Part shown: in pieces, positions 5,626 through 11,281 of the stretch
How positions within the stretch are numbered: the first letter of the stretch is position 1
Layout: each line of letters opens with the position of its first letter
NCBI GenBank assembly: GCA_015494435.1
Contig: WGBH01000093.1
Location: 1 to 11,281 of the forward strand
DNA from: Thiotrichaceae bacterium
GTDB taxonomy: Bacteria; Pseudomonadota; Gammaproteobacteria; Thiotrichales; Thiotrichaceae
Length of the DNA stretch: 11,281 nt
Reading direction: 5' to 3'
Notes under the pieces: generated by a model
What the model saw: the letters and a program-made list of their open reading frames with translations, nothing else
The model's database searches: none
Told to the model about the DNA's origin: nothing
Made by a program: the position numbers and the translations under genes

Positions 5626-7185
5626 TTAACCACGCCTAGATATTGAATGTCTTGATCTTGACTTATATCTAAATCTAGTTGCAATACGCAAACGCTTACC
5701 CACCGTAATACGCGAGCCACGCAATCTATTCAAACGTTTTATCTTTCTTACTGTCGTTCCATAACGTGATGCAATTTTAACTAAATTTTCTCCACGACGA
5801 ACGCGATGACGAATAATTCTTTTTTTCTTGTATCGGTATAACTTCCTACTAGATCGATAGGAATTAGTTGCTCTTCTATAACTGGCTAGTTGGATTCTGC
5901 TAACCACTGGAGCGCGGTAAATTGCTCGTTGCAAATTACCCGCATATTGGCGTGGTACCAAAAGCTTGCGTGTCATTGAGGGCATAGTTACGCCGTATTT
6001 ATAACCAGGATTTAAACGCATCATTTCCGACGGGTGAATCCCTGCATTACGTGCAACTTTTCTCAAATCAACCGCTTTATTAATATGAACTTGTATTAAC
6101 TTAGGCGCATTAATAACATGAGGTAAACGAATTCCAAAAGAGCTAGGTGAACGAATCACTTCCCGATAAGCTAATAATTTTGGAACATAATTTTTAGTTT
6201 CACGCGGTAAAGACAAACTCCAATAATCGGTTGGCAACCCTCTGGCTCTATTTCTTTCTATCTCACGGTGTACTCGATTCTCACCACAGTTATACGAAGC
6301 TAACGCTAGTAGCCAATCACCATTAAATTCACGATGCAACTTTTGTAAATAATCCATTGCGGCACGGGTAGAACTCAATACGTCTAAGCGACCATCATAA
6401 CCACGCCTCTGTTTTAAACCATAGCGTTTACCTGTGCTAGGAATAAACTGCCACATACCTGCAGCACCAACATGAGACTTCGCTCTAGTAACATAAGCAC
6501 TTTCAACCATTGGCAATAAAACCAAATCTGTTGGCATGCCTCTTCGTTGCAATTCGGTAACTACTAAATGTAAATAGTCTGTAGAACGATTCAAAGTTCT
6601 AATTAAGCCCGAACGACGAGCCTTCAGTTTATTAATTGCACGTTTAACGATTGGTCTATATTGGTCATTTCGCAAACGGAAGCCATTTCTCACACGATGC
6701 CAAACACTATTAGCAGGTAAGCTAGAGACCATACTAACATTGCGACTCCGATAGCCATAATTTCTCTTATTGGCTAATTGTCGTAACAATTGTTTTTTAT
6801 GATTCAAGCGTCGTTGTTGATTACGAAGTCTTTGTAAATTCTCACGCTGGCGTTTAAGCAATAAGCGTTGTTGACGACTTTGAGATACTTGATAGTTATT
6901 TTGTCGAGGTTGAGTGTAACGAACCACTTGTCGAGGTTGATAGCGAGTTGTTTGCCTAATCTCTCCTGCAGGTGGTGGTGTATAGACTCCTAACAAAGAG
7001 GCCGCAGAATTGAAATTATTCCGTTGCTCCAATGCGCGATTATTATAACCCCCACTAATAGATCCCTCCTCATTAAGAAAAATATTAGCTGCTTCTAAAA
7101 AGCTATCCGTTGCATTAGCAACAGAAAAACAAACGAGAGAGCTAGTTGTCAATAGTGCAACTGCTATAGATTTTCTTAGTAACAT
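5626..7185 (-). CDS. MltD-like lytic murein transglycosylase (SLT + C-terminal LysM), strongly basic
   Basis: Predicted secreted enzyme that cleaves the MurNAc-GlcNAc bond of peptidoglycan to form 1,6-anhydro-muropeptides. A Sec signal peptide spans residues 1-26 (cleavage after VANA); no lipobox is seen, unlike E. coli MltD. Residues 77-148 are an Arg/Gln-rich, coiled-coil-like region. The SLT domain (about 195-345) has the catalytic Glu E228 in LPMVESAY, GAAGMWQFIPSTG (240-252) and ALASYNCGENRV (294-305). LIQVHINKAVDLRKVA-type repeats (363 on) resemble the degenerate first LysM of MltD, and a clear LysM (about 459-502) has RHRVRRGENLVKIASRYG and ends VGKRLRI. The C-terminus (504-519) is almost all Arg, Ser and Lys. 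At 519 residues it is a little longer than E. coli MltD. AAGGA lies seven bases ahead of the ATG. It is transcribed alone, with its own -10 box and a strong terminator. Enzyme class is secure; the MltD subgroup is likely. Confidence 0.9.
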   Translation of the reverse strand: MLLRKSIAVALLTTSSLVCFSVANATDSFLEAANIFLNEEGSISGGYNNRALEQRNNFNSAASLLGVYTPPPAGEIRQTTRYQPRQVVRYTQPRQNNYQVSQSRQQRLLLKRQRENLQRLRNQQRRLNHKKQLLRQLANKRNYGYRSRNVSMVSSLPANSVWHRVRNGFRLRNDQYRPIVKRAINKLKARRSGLIRTLNRSTDYLHLVVTELQRRGMPTDLVLLPMVESAYVTRAKSHVGAAGMWQFIPSTGKRYGLKQRRGYDGRLDVLSSTRAAMDYLQKLHREFNGDWLLALASYNCGENRVHREIERNRARGLPTDYWSLSLPRETKNYVPKLLAYREVIRSPSSFGIRLPHVINAPKLIQVHINKAVDLRKVARNAGIHPSEMMRLNPGYKYGVTMPSMTRKLLVPRQYAGNLQRAIYRAPVVSRIQLASYRRATNSYRSSRKLYRYKKKRIIRHRVRRGENLVKIASRYGTTVRKIKRLNRLRGSRITVGKRLRIATRFRYKSRSRHSISRRG

Positions 7186-7198
7186 CCTTACATCCTTA
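7183..7198 (-). repeat. Tandem 8-bp duplication carrying the start region of the transglycosylase gene
   Basis: On the minus strand TAAGGATG occurs twice in tandem (7198-7191 and 7190-7183). Each unit holds an AAGG ribosome-binding core and an ATG. The upstream ATG (7193-7191) is followed at once by TAA, a start-stop pair; the downstream ATG (7185-7183) opens the gene. The AAGGA of the upstream unit provides the correctly spaced ribosome binding site for the true start. Confidence 0.75.
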
Positions 7199-7229
7199 AT
7201 AAGCCCAGCTAATAAACTCTATTAATATC

Positions 7230-7235
7230 ATTATA
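7230..7235 (-). promoter_or_regulatory. Candidate -10 box of the transglycosylase gene
   Basis: A perfect TATAAT on the minus strand (7235-7230), preceded by TTGCT. It is 44 bases upstream of the ATG at 7185, giving a leader of about 37 bases. No convincing -35 hexamer is seen at 16-18 bases, so the promoter call rests on the -10 box alone. Confidence 0.38.
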
Positions 7236-7317
7236 AGCAAAAGAATGCAATAAAATAAAACAGAACAAACAATATCACATTTACTCGGTTTTACTTAAAG
7301 CTACCTACAATAATCAA

Positions 7318-7796
7318 TTAACTACGTCTGAAAACCAAGGTTTTCAATCCTTTTTGTTGCTTATTCGAAAAAATATCAGGCGAATTTATTGATTTTTTAA
7401 ATATATACTGAGGTGCATATACCTGCATATTTTTAATAATATAGTTAGCACTCAAATCAGGAGCGTTCAAGCATAACAATAAATTACTGTCATAGCTCAT
7501 AAAATCATCTAGACATTTCATAATTTTAAGGCTGCTAATTGATAACGATGTTGTAATTGGATGCTGGTACACCTCGACAAAACTGAGAGTAAATAATCAG
7601 CTAATTGCTTAATTTTTTCAGGTGACTCAGGTTTATACAGGGTTATTAATAAGACAGGAGGTAAGCAATCAATGCTTAGATGTTCAAGACCTTCATAAGC
7701 ATGACCACGCCCATGAAATAGACGCTGAGCCTACAATAATGCCTTGTTATCTTAAGGAAGATAAATCCAACGTGCAATATCTGCTATTGATAACAT
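7318..7796 (-). pseudogene. Degraded class I SAM-dependent methyltransferase (PF10672/RlmI-like), core deleted
   Basis: Two pieces of one gene survive on the minus strand in different frames. The 5' piece (7730 to about 7530) encodes AQRLFHGRGHAYEGLEHL, then CLPPVLLITLYKPES and IQLQHRY, the typical N-terminal part of PF10672-type methyltransferases (RLFHGRG, PPVLL-TL, RRY). It has stops TAA at 7754-7752 and TAG at 7733-7731 upstream of the motif, and TGA at 7520-7518. The 3' piece, in another frame, encodes LLLCLNAPDLSANYII and ends LKTLVFRRS at 7318, the family's C-terminus (ACLNAPDL and LK-LVFR). The junction near 7530 removes everything between, including the SAM-binding motif and the DPPSF-type catalytic loop, roughly half of a normal gene. 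The family modifies RNA (RlmI makes m5C in 23S rRNA); the product here cannot function. ATG 7796 lies 13 bases after the rhodanese stop, suggesting a former operon. The homology is recognised by motif only. Confidence 0.75.
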
Positions 7797-7809
7797 ACCT
7801 TTAAATAAG

Positions 7810-8277
7810 TCAATTTGCTGATAACTGATCTTTTCTAATCGGTGGCGTTAAAAATCCATCCGCCCAATCAGGGTCAACTGTCTCACCTTTACTATTAATC
7901 AAGGGTAAGTCGCTATCATTCCAGCCTTTAATACCTGTTTTAAGTGATAGCACATTCTTATACCCCATCAACTGCATTGTGAAGGCTGCAGGGACACTTC
8001 TATTCCCTGAACGACAAACTAATATCACTTGACGATCGCGGGCTTTCACTAATTCTGGAGCAGTATCAGGATAATCCCAATCGCAGGCTGTTTCCAAAAT
8101 ACCACGTGGAATATGCAACGAGCCTTTAATATAACAATTTTCAAACTCATTTATTTCACGTACATCTACCAATAATAGATCAGGATTTTCATCCATTAAC
8201 TCTTCTAAATCCCAAGGAAATATTTCCTCAACACTCAAAAGCATATCTGCAATCAATTGCTTAAATGTTTTAGCCAT
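7810..8277 (-). CDS. Rhodanese-like domain protein (single domain)
   Basis: A 155-residue cytoplasmic protein with one rhodanese fold (about residues 20-125). Visible marks are LLLVDVRE (34-41) with the usual EF and IPRG motifs after it, and the active-site loop CRSGNRS with C88 as the predicted persulfide-carrying cysteine, followed by a typical G-I-K-GW turn (115-119). A short C-terminal tail (DPDWADGFLTPPIR) follows. The cysteine and six-residue loop fit a sulfurtransferase rather than a Cdc25-type phosphatase; donor and acceptor are unknown. GAGGA lies nine bases ahead of the ATG. It follows the response regulator by 101 bases, with a weak hairpin between, and precedes a dead methyltransferase by 13 bases. 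It may be read with the NarX/NarL-like cluster or from its own promoter. Intact. Confidence 0.88.
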   Translation of the reverse strand: MAKTFKQLIADMLLSVEEIFPWDLEELMDENPDLLLVDVREINEFENCYIKGSLHIPRGILETACDWDYPDTAPELVKARDRQVILVCRSGNRSVPAAFTMQLMGYKNVLSLKTGIKGWNDSDLPLINSKGETVDPDWADGFLTPPIRKDQLSAN

Positions 8278-8355
8278 TATCGCAAGTCCTCTATATTTTT
8301 TATGTCGTTTAGAAGCATTTTAAGTATTAAATTTTCCACTAAAGTGAAAAACGAT

Positions 8356-8375
8356 AAAAACAGTTCTTAGGAACT
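8356..8375 (-). terminator. Weak terminator-like hairpin after the response regulator gene
   Basis: On the minus strand AGTTC-CTAA-GAACT (8375-8362) forms a 5-bp stem, then G and five T (8360-8356). It begins immediately after the stop codon of the response regulator. The stem is short and AT-rich, so readthrough into the rhodanese gene is likely. The sequence also resembles the 18-bp repeat (shared GGAACTT core). Confidence 0.35.
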
Positions 8376-8378
8376 TCT

Positions 8379-9056
8379 TTATCGAGCCGTATAAACAAAC
8401 TTCGTTTTCTTCACACCATATTCCACTGCCATTACGGCTGCGGTAATACGTGAACTAATATTCAATTTACGCAAAATAGCTTTTACATGTAGTTTAACTG
8501 TACCATCAGAAATCCCTAAATTACGTGCAATCACTTTATTGCTCTGCCCTTCGGCTAATAAGGTCAATATTTCAAATTCACGCGGTGTTAATGATGAAAA
8601 TGGATTTATTTTTTCTTCTTTAGGTTTTATCTTTCCTTGAACCGCCTGTGCTAGTACGGGGGCAAGGTCGGGTGCTACCACTGTTTTACCCTCAATAATA
8701 TCTTTAAGTGCTACCACTAGCTCATCAGGTTCCATATCTTTTAATAGATAACCTTGTGCTCCATTTTTTAAAGCACCAATTAAATCTTCTTCAACACTAC
8801 TAGTGGTTAACATAGCAACAGGTAAATCGGGATGGTCTTTCTTTAATAAACGTAAGACAGCAATACCATCCATTTTAGGCATACGCATATCGAGCAAAAC
8901 AACATCAAGTTCTGCTTTGAACTCGTTTGCCATTTTAAGTCCTTCCTCACCATTGCCAACAGATGCAAGTACTTTTATACCTCGACGTGTTAATAGATCT
9001 TTCAATCCTGCACGAAATAAAGTGTGATCATCAATTAGTAATATTCTTTCATTCAT
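8379..9056 (-). CDS. NarL/FixJ-family LuxR-type response regulator
   Basis: A DNA-binding transcription regulator of 225 residues, the output partner of the upstream kinase. The receiver domain (about 3-120) has the acidic pair D9 and D10, phosphoacceptor D56 in VVLLDMRMPKMDG, the conserved T84 in MLTTSS and K106 in YLLKD. A linker of about 30 residues leads to the LuxR-type helix-turn-helix (about 153-214) with SSLTPREFEILTLLAEGQSN and the recognition helix ISDGTVKLHVKAILRKL. All residues needed for phosphorylation and DNA binding are present. The ATG overlaps the kinase stop codon as ATGA (9056-9053), so translation is coupled and stoichiometry fixed. The closest familiar type is NarL, but target genes cannot be read from this window; no convincing NarL heptamer pairs were found upstream of its neighbours. 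Confidence 0.95.
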   Translation of the reverse strand: MNERILLIDDHTLFRAGLKDLLTRRGIKVLASVGNGEEGLKMANEFKAELDVVLLDMRMPKMDGIAVLRLLKKDHPDLPVAMLTTSSVEEDLIGALKNGAQGYLLKDMEPDELVVALKDIIEGKTVVAPDLAPVLAQAVQGKIKPKEEKINPFSSLTPREFEILTLLAEGQSNKVIARNLGISDGTVKLHVKAILRKLNISSRITAAVMAVEYGVKKTKFVYTAR

Positions 9057-10819
9057 AAGATATTATCCTGAGTCGTTATGACCTTATCGTTCTTGAAAAC
9101 TCGATTAATCGGGGTATTTACAGTTGCCGCTTGCTCCGTCACATGAAAGGCAAGTTGTACCAGTGTACCCCCCTCCTCCTCAGATTCAAAATGAATTTCA
9201 CCATTAATCCTTTCTGCCCGTTCTTGCATAATAGACAAACCAAGGTGTTCACCTGCCTTTTCATTTCGCTGATGGCTAGCTTCGCTAATACCAATCCCAT
9301 CATCTTCAATCAATACACTACAATCACCTTTTTCAGAGCTTCTCATCAATACTCTAACAGTTTCAGCTTGGCTATGTTTGCGAATATTAGCTAATGATTC
9401 TTGCACAATACGCACGACTTCAATTTCAGTATCACGCGACAAATCACCTAGCTCCCAGTTATGATAGAAAAACACATCCATCTTAGTATCACGGCGAAAA
9501 CGCTCTATCACACGCTCTACTGATCGCACCACACCTTTACCATCAACAGGCGCTCTAAAATGAGTAATTAAACTACGCAGTTCCAGATACGCATCATCAA
9601 TACCATTTTCTAAACCTTCCAATTCTTCCCAAATAGCAGACTCATCCCCCACATTCATAGTGTCATCAAAGAGGCGAATTTTATAACGCAAACTTGCTAG
9701 TGTTTGCGCTAAGGAATCATGTAATTCATGCGCCATTCGAGTACGTTCTTTAATAATTGAAAGCAAACGTGCATCATCTTCAACACTGGCTTTTTCTATT
9801 GCCATCCCTAAATGCTGTCCAATACTCACTAATAATTCATGTTCACCTTCCATTTCTTTATGGTTTTCACGACGCACAAAAAGATTATAAACGCCTAATG
9901 TTTTACCTCGATATTGCAAGGGTATAGCTAACATTTCAATATTATCAGAACCAAAAAACTGCTCACCAATCAATTTGCCACAAACCCTAACATCAGCACG
10001 CACTTGAATTTTACCATCAATGGCCGCTTTACCGCATAAACAGCTTGGTAATGGTAAAGTATCTTCTTTAGCAATAACGCTATCAGACAAGCCAATACTC
10101 GCTACTAAAAACATTTGATTATTATTATCTAATAAGCGCACGGTTGCCGCCTCCGCTTTTACTACCCCTGTCAAAGTGTATAAAAACTGCTGCAATAAAT
10201 CTTCAAGATTTTGCGACTGATTAATACAAGAGGCAACCTCATAAAGTACACTAAGATAATGTTTTTTCTGTTTAATATACTCAGTCTGACGTAATAAACG
10301 CTTTTGTTGCACTAGCGCAAGCGCCTCATAATCATCAGAGATACGATTGATATGCTGACGAATACTTAAAGAAGGACAACGGCTCGAATACAACGCCATG
10401 CGACTAGACAGCTCCCCTTTTAACAAATGATCAGCCCATTCTGAAAGGTCATTACCAAAGCGGTTGAATTCTCGCCATATCCAATACAGTAACAGCAGTA
10501 ATAATAATAACCCGATTCCTGCAAATAACCACAACATAGTCATTAAAGGAATAAACCAACCAATCTCTAGCCCCACATCCACAGACCAGAAATAAACAAA
10601 ACCAATCACCACAAAAACAAGCACTAAAGCCGCCAAAACAATACTTGCCAACCAAGGCAGGCTAACAACTTTTTGTTGTTCTATCTCTGGTAAATCACTC
10701 TTAGCAATTTTCCGTTTAAGCGTATGAGAAGACCATTTAGTCGTAATAGGATCACCTTTTACCTTGTTTTTACGTGAAGGCAGAGTCTCTAGAACTGATT
10801 TAAGGGAGATATTTGGCAT
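9053..10819 (-). CDS. NarX-type membrane sensor histidine kinase with cytoplasmic GAF domain
   Basis: A 588-residue kinase of the HisKA_3/NarX class. After a basic 50-residue cytoplasmic lead come two transmembrane segments (about 56-78 and 88-114) joined by only about ten residues, so there is no periplasmic sensor domain and no NarX nitrate-binding P-box. A HAMP-like linker (115-170) and coiled coil lead to a GAF domain (about 188-345) with C260, C262 (CLCGKAA) and C280. The dimerisation domain has the phosphoacceptor H367 in HELHDSLAQTLASL. The ATPase domain (about 465-560) has N478 in ESLANIRKHS, DDGIGIS (506-512) and EHLGLSIMQERAERI. All catalytic boxes are intact. A 28-residue tail follows. 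It begins 43 bases after the A-type protein gene and overlaps the response regulator by four bases. No ribosome binding site is obvious at the ATG. A cytoplasmic redox, gas or metal signal is inferred; nitrate sensing is not supported. Confidence 0.93.
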   Translation of the reverse strand: MPNISLKSVLETLPSRKNKVKGDPITTKWSSHTLKRKIAKSDLPEIEQQKVVSLPWLASIVLAALVLVFVVIGFVYFWSVDVGLEIGWFIPLMTMLWLFAGIGLLLLLLLLYWIWREFNRFGNDLSEWADHLLKGELSSRMALYSSRCPSLSIRQHINRISDDYEALALVQQKRLLRQTEYIKQKKHYLSVLYEVASCINQSQNLEDLLQQFLYTLTGVVKAEAATVRLLDNNNQMFLVASIGLSDSVIAKEDTLPLPSCLCGKAAIDGKIQVRADVRVCGKLIGEQFFGSDNIEMLAIPLQYRGKTLGVYNLFVRRENHKEMEGEHELLVSIGQHLGMAIEKASVEDDARLLSIIKERTRMAHELHDSLAQTLASLRYKIRLFDDTMNVGDESAIWEELEGLENGIDDAYLELRSLITHFRAPVDGKGVVRSVERVIERFRRDTKMDVFFYHNWELGDLSRDTEIEVVRIVQESLANIRKHSQAETVRVLMRSSEKGDCSVLIEDDGIGISEASHQRNEKAGEHLGLSIMQERAERINGEIHFESEEEGGTLVQLAFHVTEQAATVNTPINRVFKNDKVITTQDNIL

Positions 10820-10838
10820 AAGTACAAATGATTAGGAA

Positions 10839-10856
10839 ATTCATTGCTTGGAACTT
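10839..10856 (+). repeat. Intergenic 18-bp repeat, copy 2
   Basis: ATTCATTGCTTGGAACTT, identical to 3780-3797. It lies in the 43-base gap between the IscA-like gene and the sensor kinase gene, 20 bases upstream of the kinase ATG (read on the minus strand as AAGTTCCAAGCAATGAAT). A degenerate relative (CTTAGGAACTTCTTTA, 8366-8381) overlaps the end of the response regulator gene. Confidence 0.6.
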
Positions 10857-10862
10857 TCTTAC

Positions 10863-11174
10863 CTATTCTTCAGGTGCTTTATAATTGGGATCATTTGGAT
10901 TCATAAAGACAAATTCCATCTTACCGTCCAGCTCAATATAATCAATCATCATACCTGCAACTAAATTAGCAGAGGCAGCATCAACAACTAGCTCTACCCC
11001 TTCCGACACAGCTTTTACATCCCCATATTTGCTATGATTATCGAAACCCATTTGATAATGAAACTCCCCTTTATCATTTTTTTCAACGGCAACACGTAAA
11101 GGCTCTCCTTCTGCCTTTGTTTCTATAATAGATTTTTTGATTTGTACTGCGGCCGCAGCTGACACTGTAAACAT
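10863..11174 (-). CDS. HesB/IscA-like (A-type) protein lacking all cysteines
   Basis: A 103-residue protein with the fold signature of A-type Fe-S carriers: an N-terminal SAAAAVQIKKSI helix, LRVAVEKN strand, GVELVVDAASANLVAGM and IDYIELDGKMEFVFMNPNDPN, which parallel the IscA blocks VTESAAEQI, LRLGVKKSG, GVKVVVDPKS and FKFNNPN. IscA needs three cysteines (E. coli C35, C99, C101) to hold iron or a cluster. This protein contains no cysteine at all: the first position is in KNDKGE, and the CGCG tail is replaced by DPNYKAPEE. It therefore cannot act as a classical Fe-S carrier. The reading frame is intact and has a good ribosome site (AAGGAT, eight bases before the ATG), so the loss looks selected rather than decayed. 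It lies between an unidentified gene (10-base gap upstream) and the NarX-type kinase, and is probably cotranscribed. Function unknown; a binding or regulatory role is a guess. Confidence 0.83.
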   Translation of the reverse strand: MFTVSAAAAVQIKKSIIETKAEGEPLRVAVEKNDKGEFHYQMGFDNHSKYGDVKAVSEGVELVVDAASANLVAGMMIDYIELDGKMEFVFMNPNDPNYKAPEE

Positions 11175-11185
11175 ATTTTAGATCC

Positions 11186-11281
11186 TTAAACTCTTAAAAA
11201 ATTAGTATTATTTGTTTTGATAAAATCAACAAAATACTTCGCCCAATGATAGCGGTCTGTATCTCGTATATGGGTATAGGA
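11186..11281 (-). CDS. C-terminal end of an unidentified protein (cut by window edge)
   Basis: The minus strand is open from the window edge through 31 codons to TAA at 11188-11186, encoding a segment with SYTHIRDTDRYHWAKYF and ending in NFLRV. The charged and aromatic composition looks protein-like, and the stop lies only 10-12 bases before the ribosome site and ATG of the IscA-like gene, as expected for the upstream member of an operon. I do not recognise the family. Confidence is limited by length. Confidence 0.5.
   Translation of the reverse strand, partial: SYTHIRDTDRYHWAKYFVDFIKTNNTNFLRV

Noticed and set aside
7105..7185. Lipoprotein signal for the transglycosylase, as in E. coli MltD
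   Set aside because: The only cysteine near the signal peptide (C19, in SLVC) lacks a proper lipobox, and a normal signal peptidase I site (VANA) follows at residue 26.
7318..7572. An 84-codon minus-strand reading frame as a separate small gene
   Set aside because: Its second half reads as the C-terminal end of a PF10672-type methyltransferase (CLNAPDL, LKTLVFRR) and the N-terminal end of the same family lies just upstream in another frame, so it is part of a pseudogene.
7622..7804. A 60-codon plus-strand reading frame
   Set aside because: It is antisense to the N-terminal piece of the methyltransferase pseudogene; the minus-strand translation has clear family motifs and this one has none.
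8332..8350. Hairpin TTTTCCAC-TAAA-GTGAAAA upstream of the rhodanese gene
   Set aside because: The stem needs a bulged C, is mostly A-T and has no T-run after it on either strand; it is probably chance in AT-rich DNA.
9053..10819. Naming the kinase narX and the regulator narL, with nitrate as signal
   Set aside because: The domain class fits, but the periplasmic nitrate-binding domain is absent and no nitrate reductase genes are nearby, so a nitrate function is not supported.
1..11281. CRISPR array, tRNA or rRNA genes, toxin-antitoxin pair, defence island
   Set aside because: No regularly spaced repeats, cloverleaf-like sequences or recognisable defence or toxin families were seen on either strand.

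Overview
The window looks like the chromosome of an AT-rich gammaproteobacterium. The evidence is the mnmA-hflD pair (hflD is essentially gammaproteobacterial), a HemF-type coproporphyrinogen oxidase, an MltD-like SLT/LysM transglycosylase and a NarX/NarL-type two-component pair. Oxygen-dependent HemF implies at least part-time aerobic life. Two degraded genes (an IS66-type transposase and an RNA-methyltransferase-like gene) show ongoing gene decay. From general resemblance I would guess a methanotroph or sulfur-oxidiser lineage, but nothing here proves it.

Layout. Bases 1-286 are the right end of a dead IS66-family element. A metallo-beta-lactamase-fold hydrolase (354-1316, minus) is divergent from mnmA (1501-2610, plus), which is followed by hflD (2663-3316, plus). 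A small lipoprotein (3380-3721, minus) is divergent from hemF (3890-4822, plus). Next comes an orphan plus-strand gene (4967-5572) with a domain resembling the N-terminal domain of IS5 transposases joined to a zinc ribbon. It converges on a basic lytic transglycosylase (5626-7185, minus), whose strong terminator lies between the two. Upstream of the transglycosylase, 7318-7796 (minus) is a methyltransferase pseudogene that has lost its SAM-binding core. It sits directly behind a rhodanese gene (7810-8277, minus).

The right third is one minus-strand cluster, read right to left: the tail of an unidentified gene (11186-11281), a cysteine-free IscA/HesB-like protein (10863-11174), a NarX-type sensor kinase (9053-10819) and a NarL/LuxR response regulator (8379-9056). 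The kinase and regulator overlap by ATGA, so they are translationally coupled. The kinase has almost no periplasmic domain but carries a cysteine-containing GAF domain, so a cytoplasmic signal (redox, gas or metal state) is more likely than periplasmic nitrate. The rhodanese follows about 100 bases downstream.

No CRISPR array, tRNA, rRNA, prophage or recognisable defence system is visible. Most of the window is ordinary housekeeping sequence. The points most worth a second look are the cysteine-free A-type protein beside the kinase, the transposase-domain/zinc-ribbon protein, the Arg/Gln-rich transglycosylase, the eroded methyltransferase and the apparent one-base shift at the hflD start.
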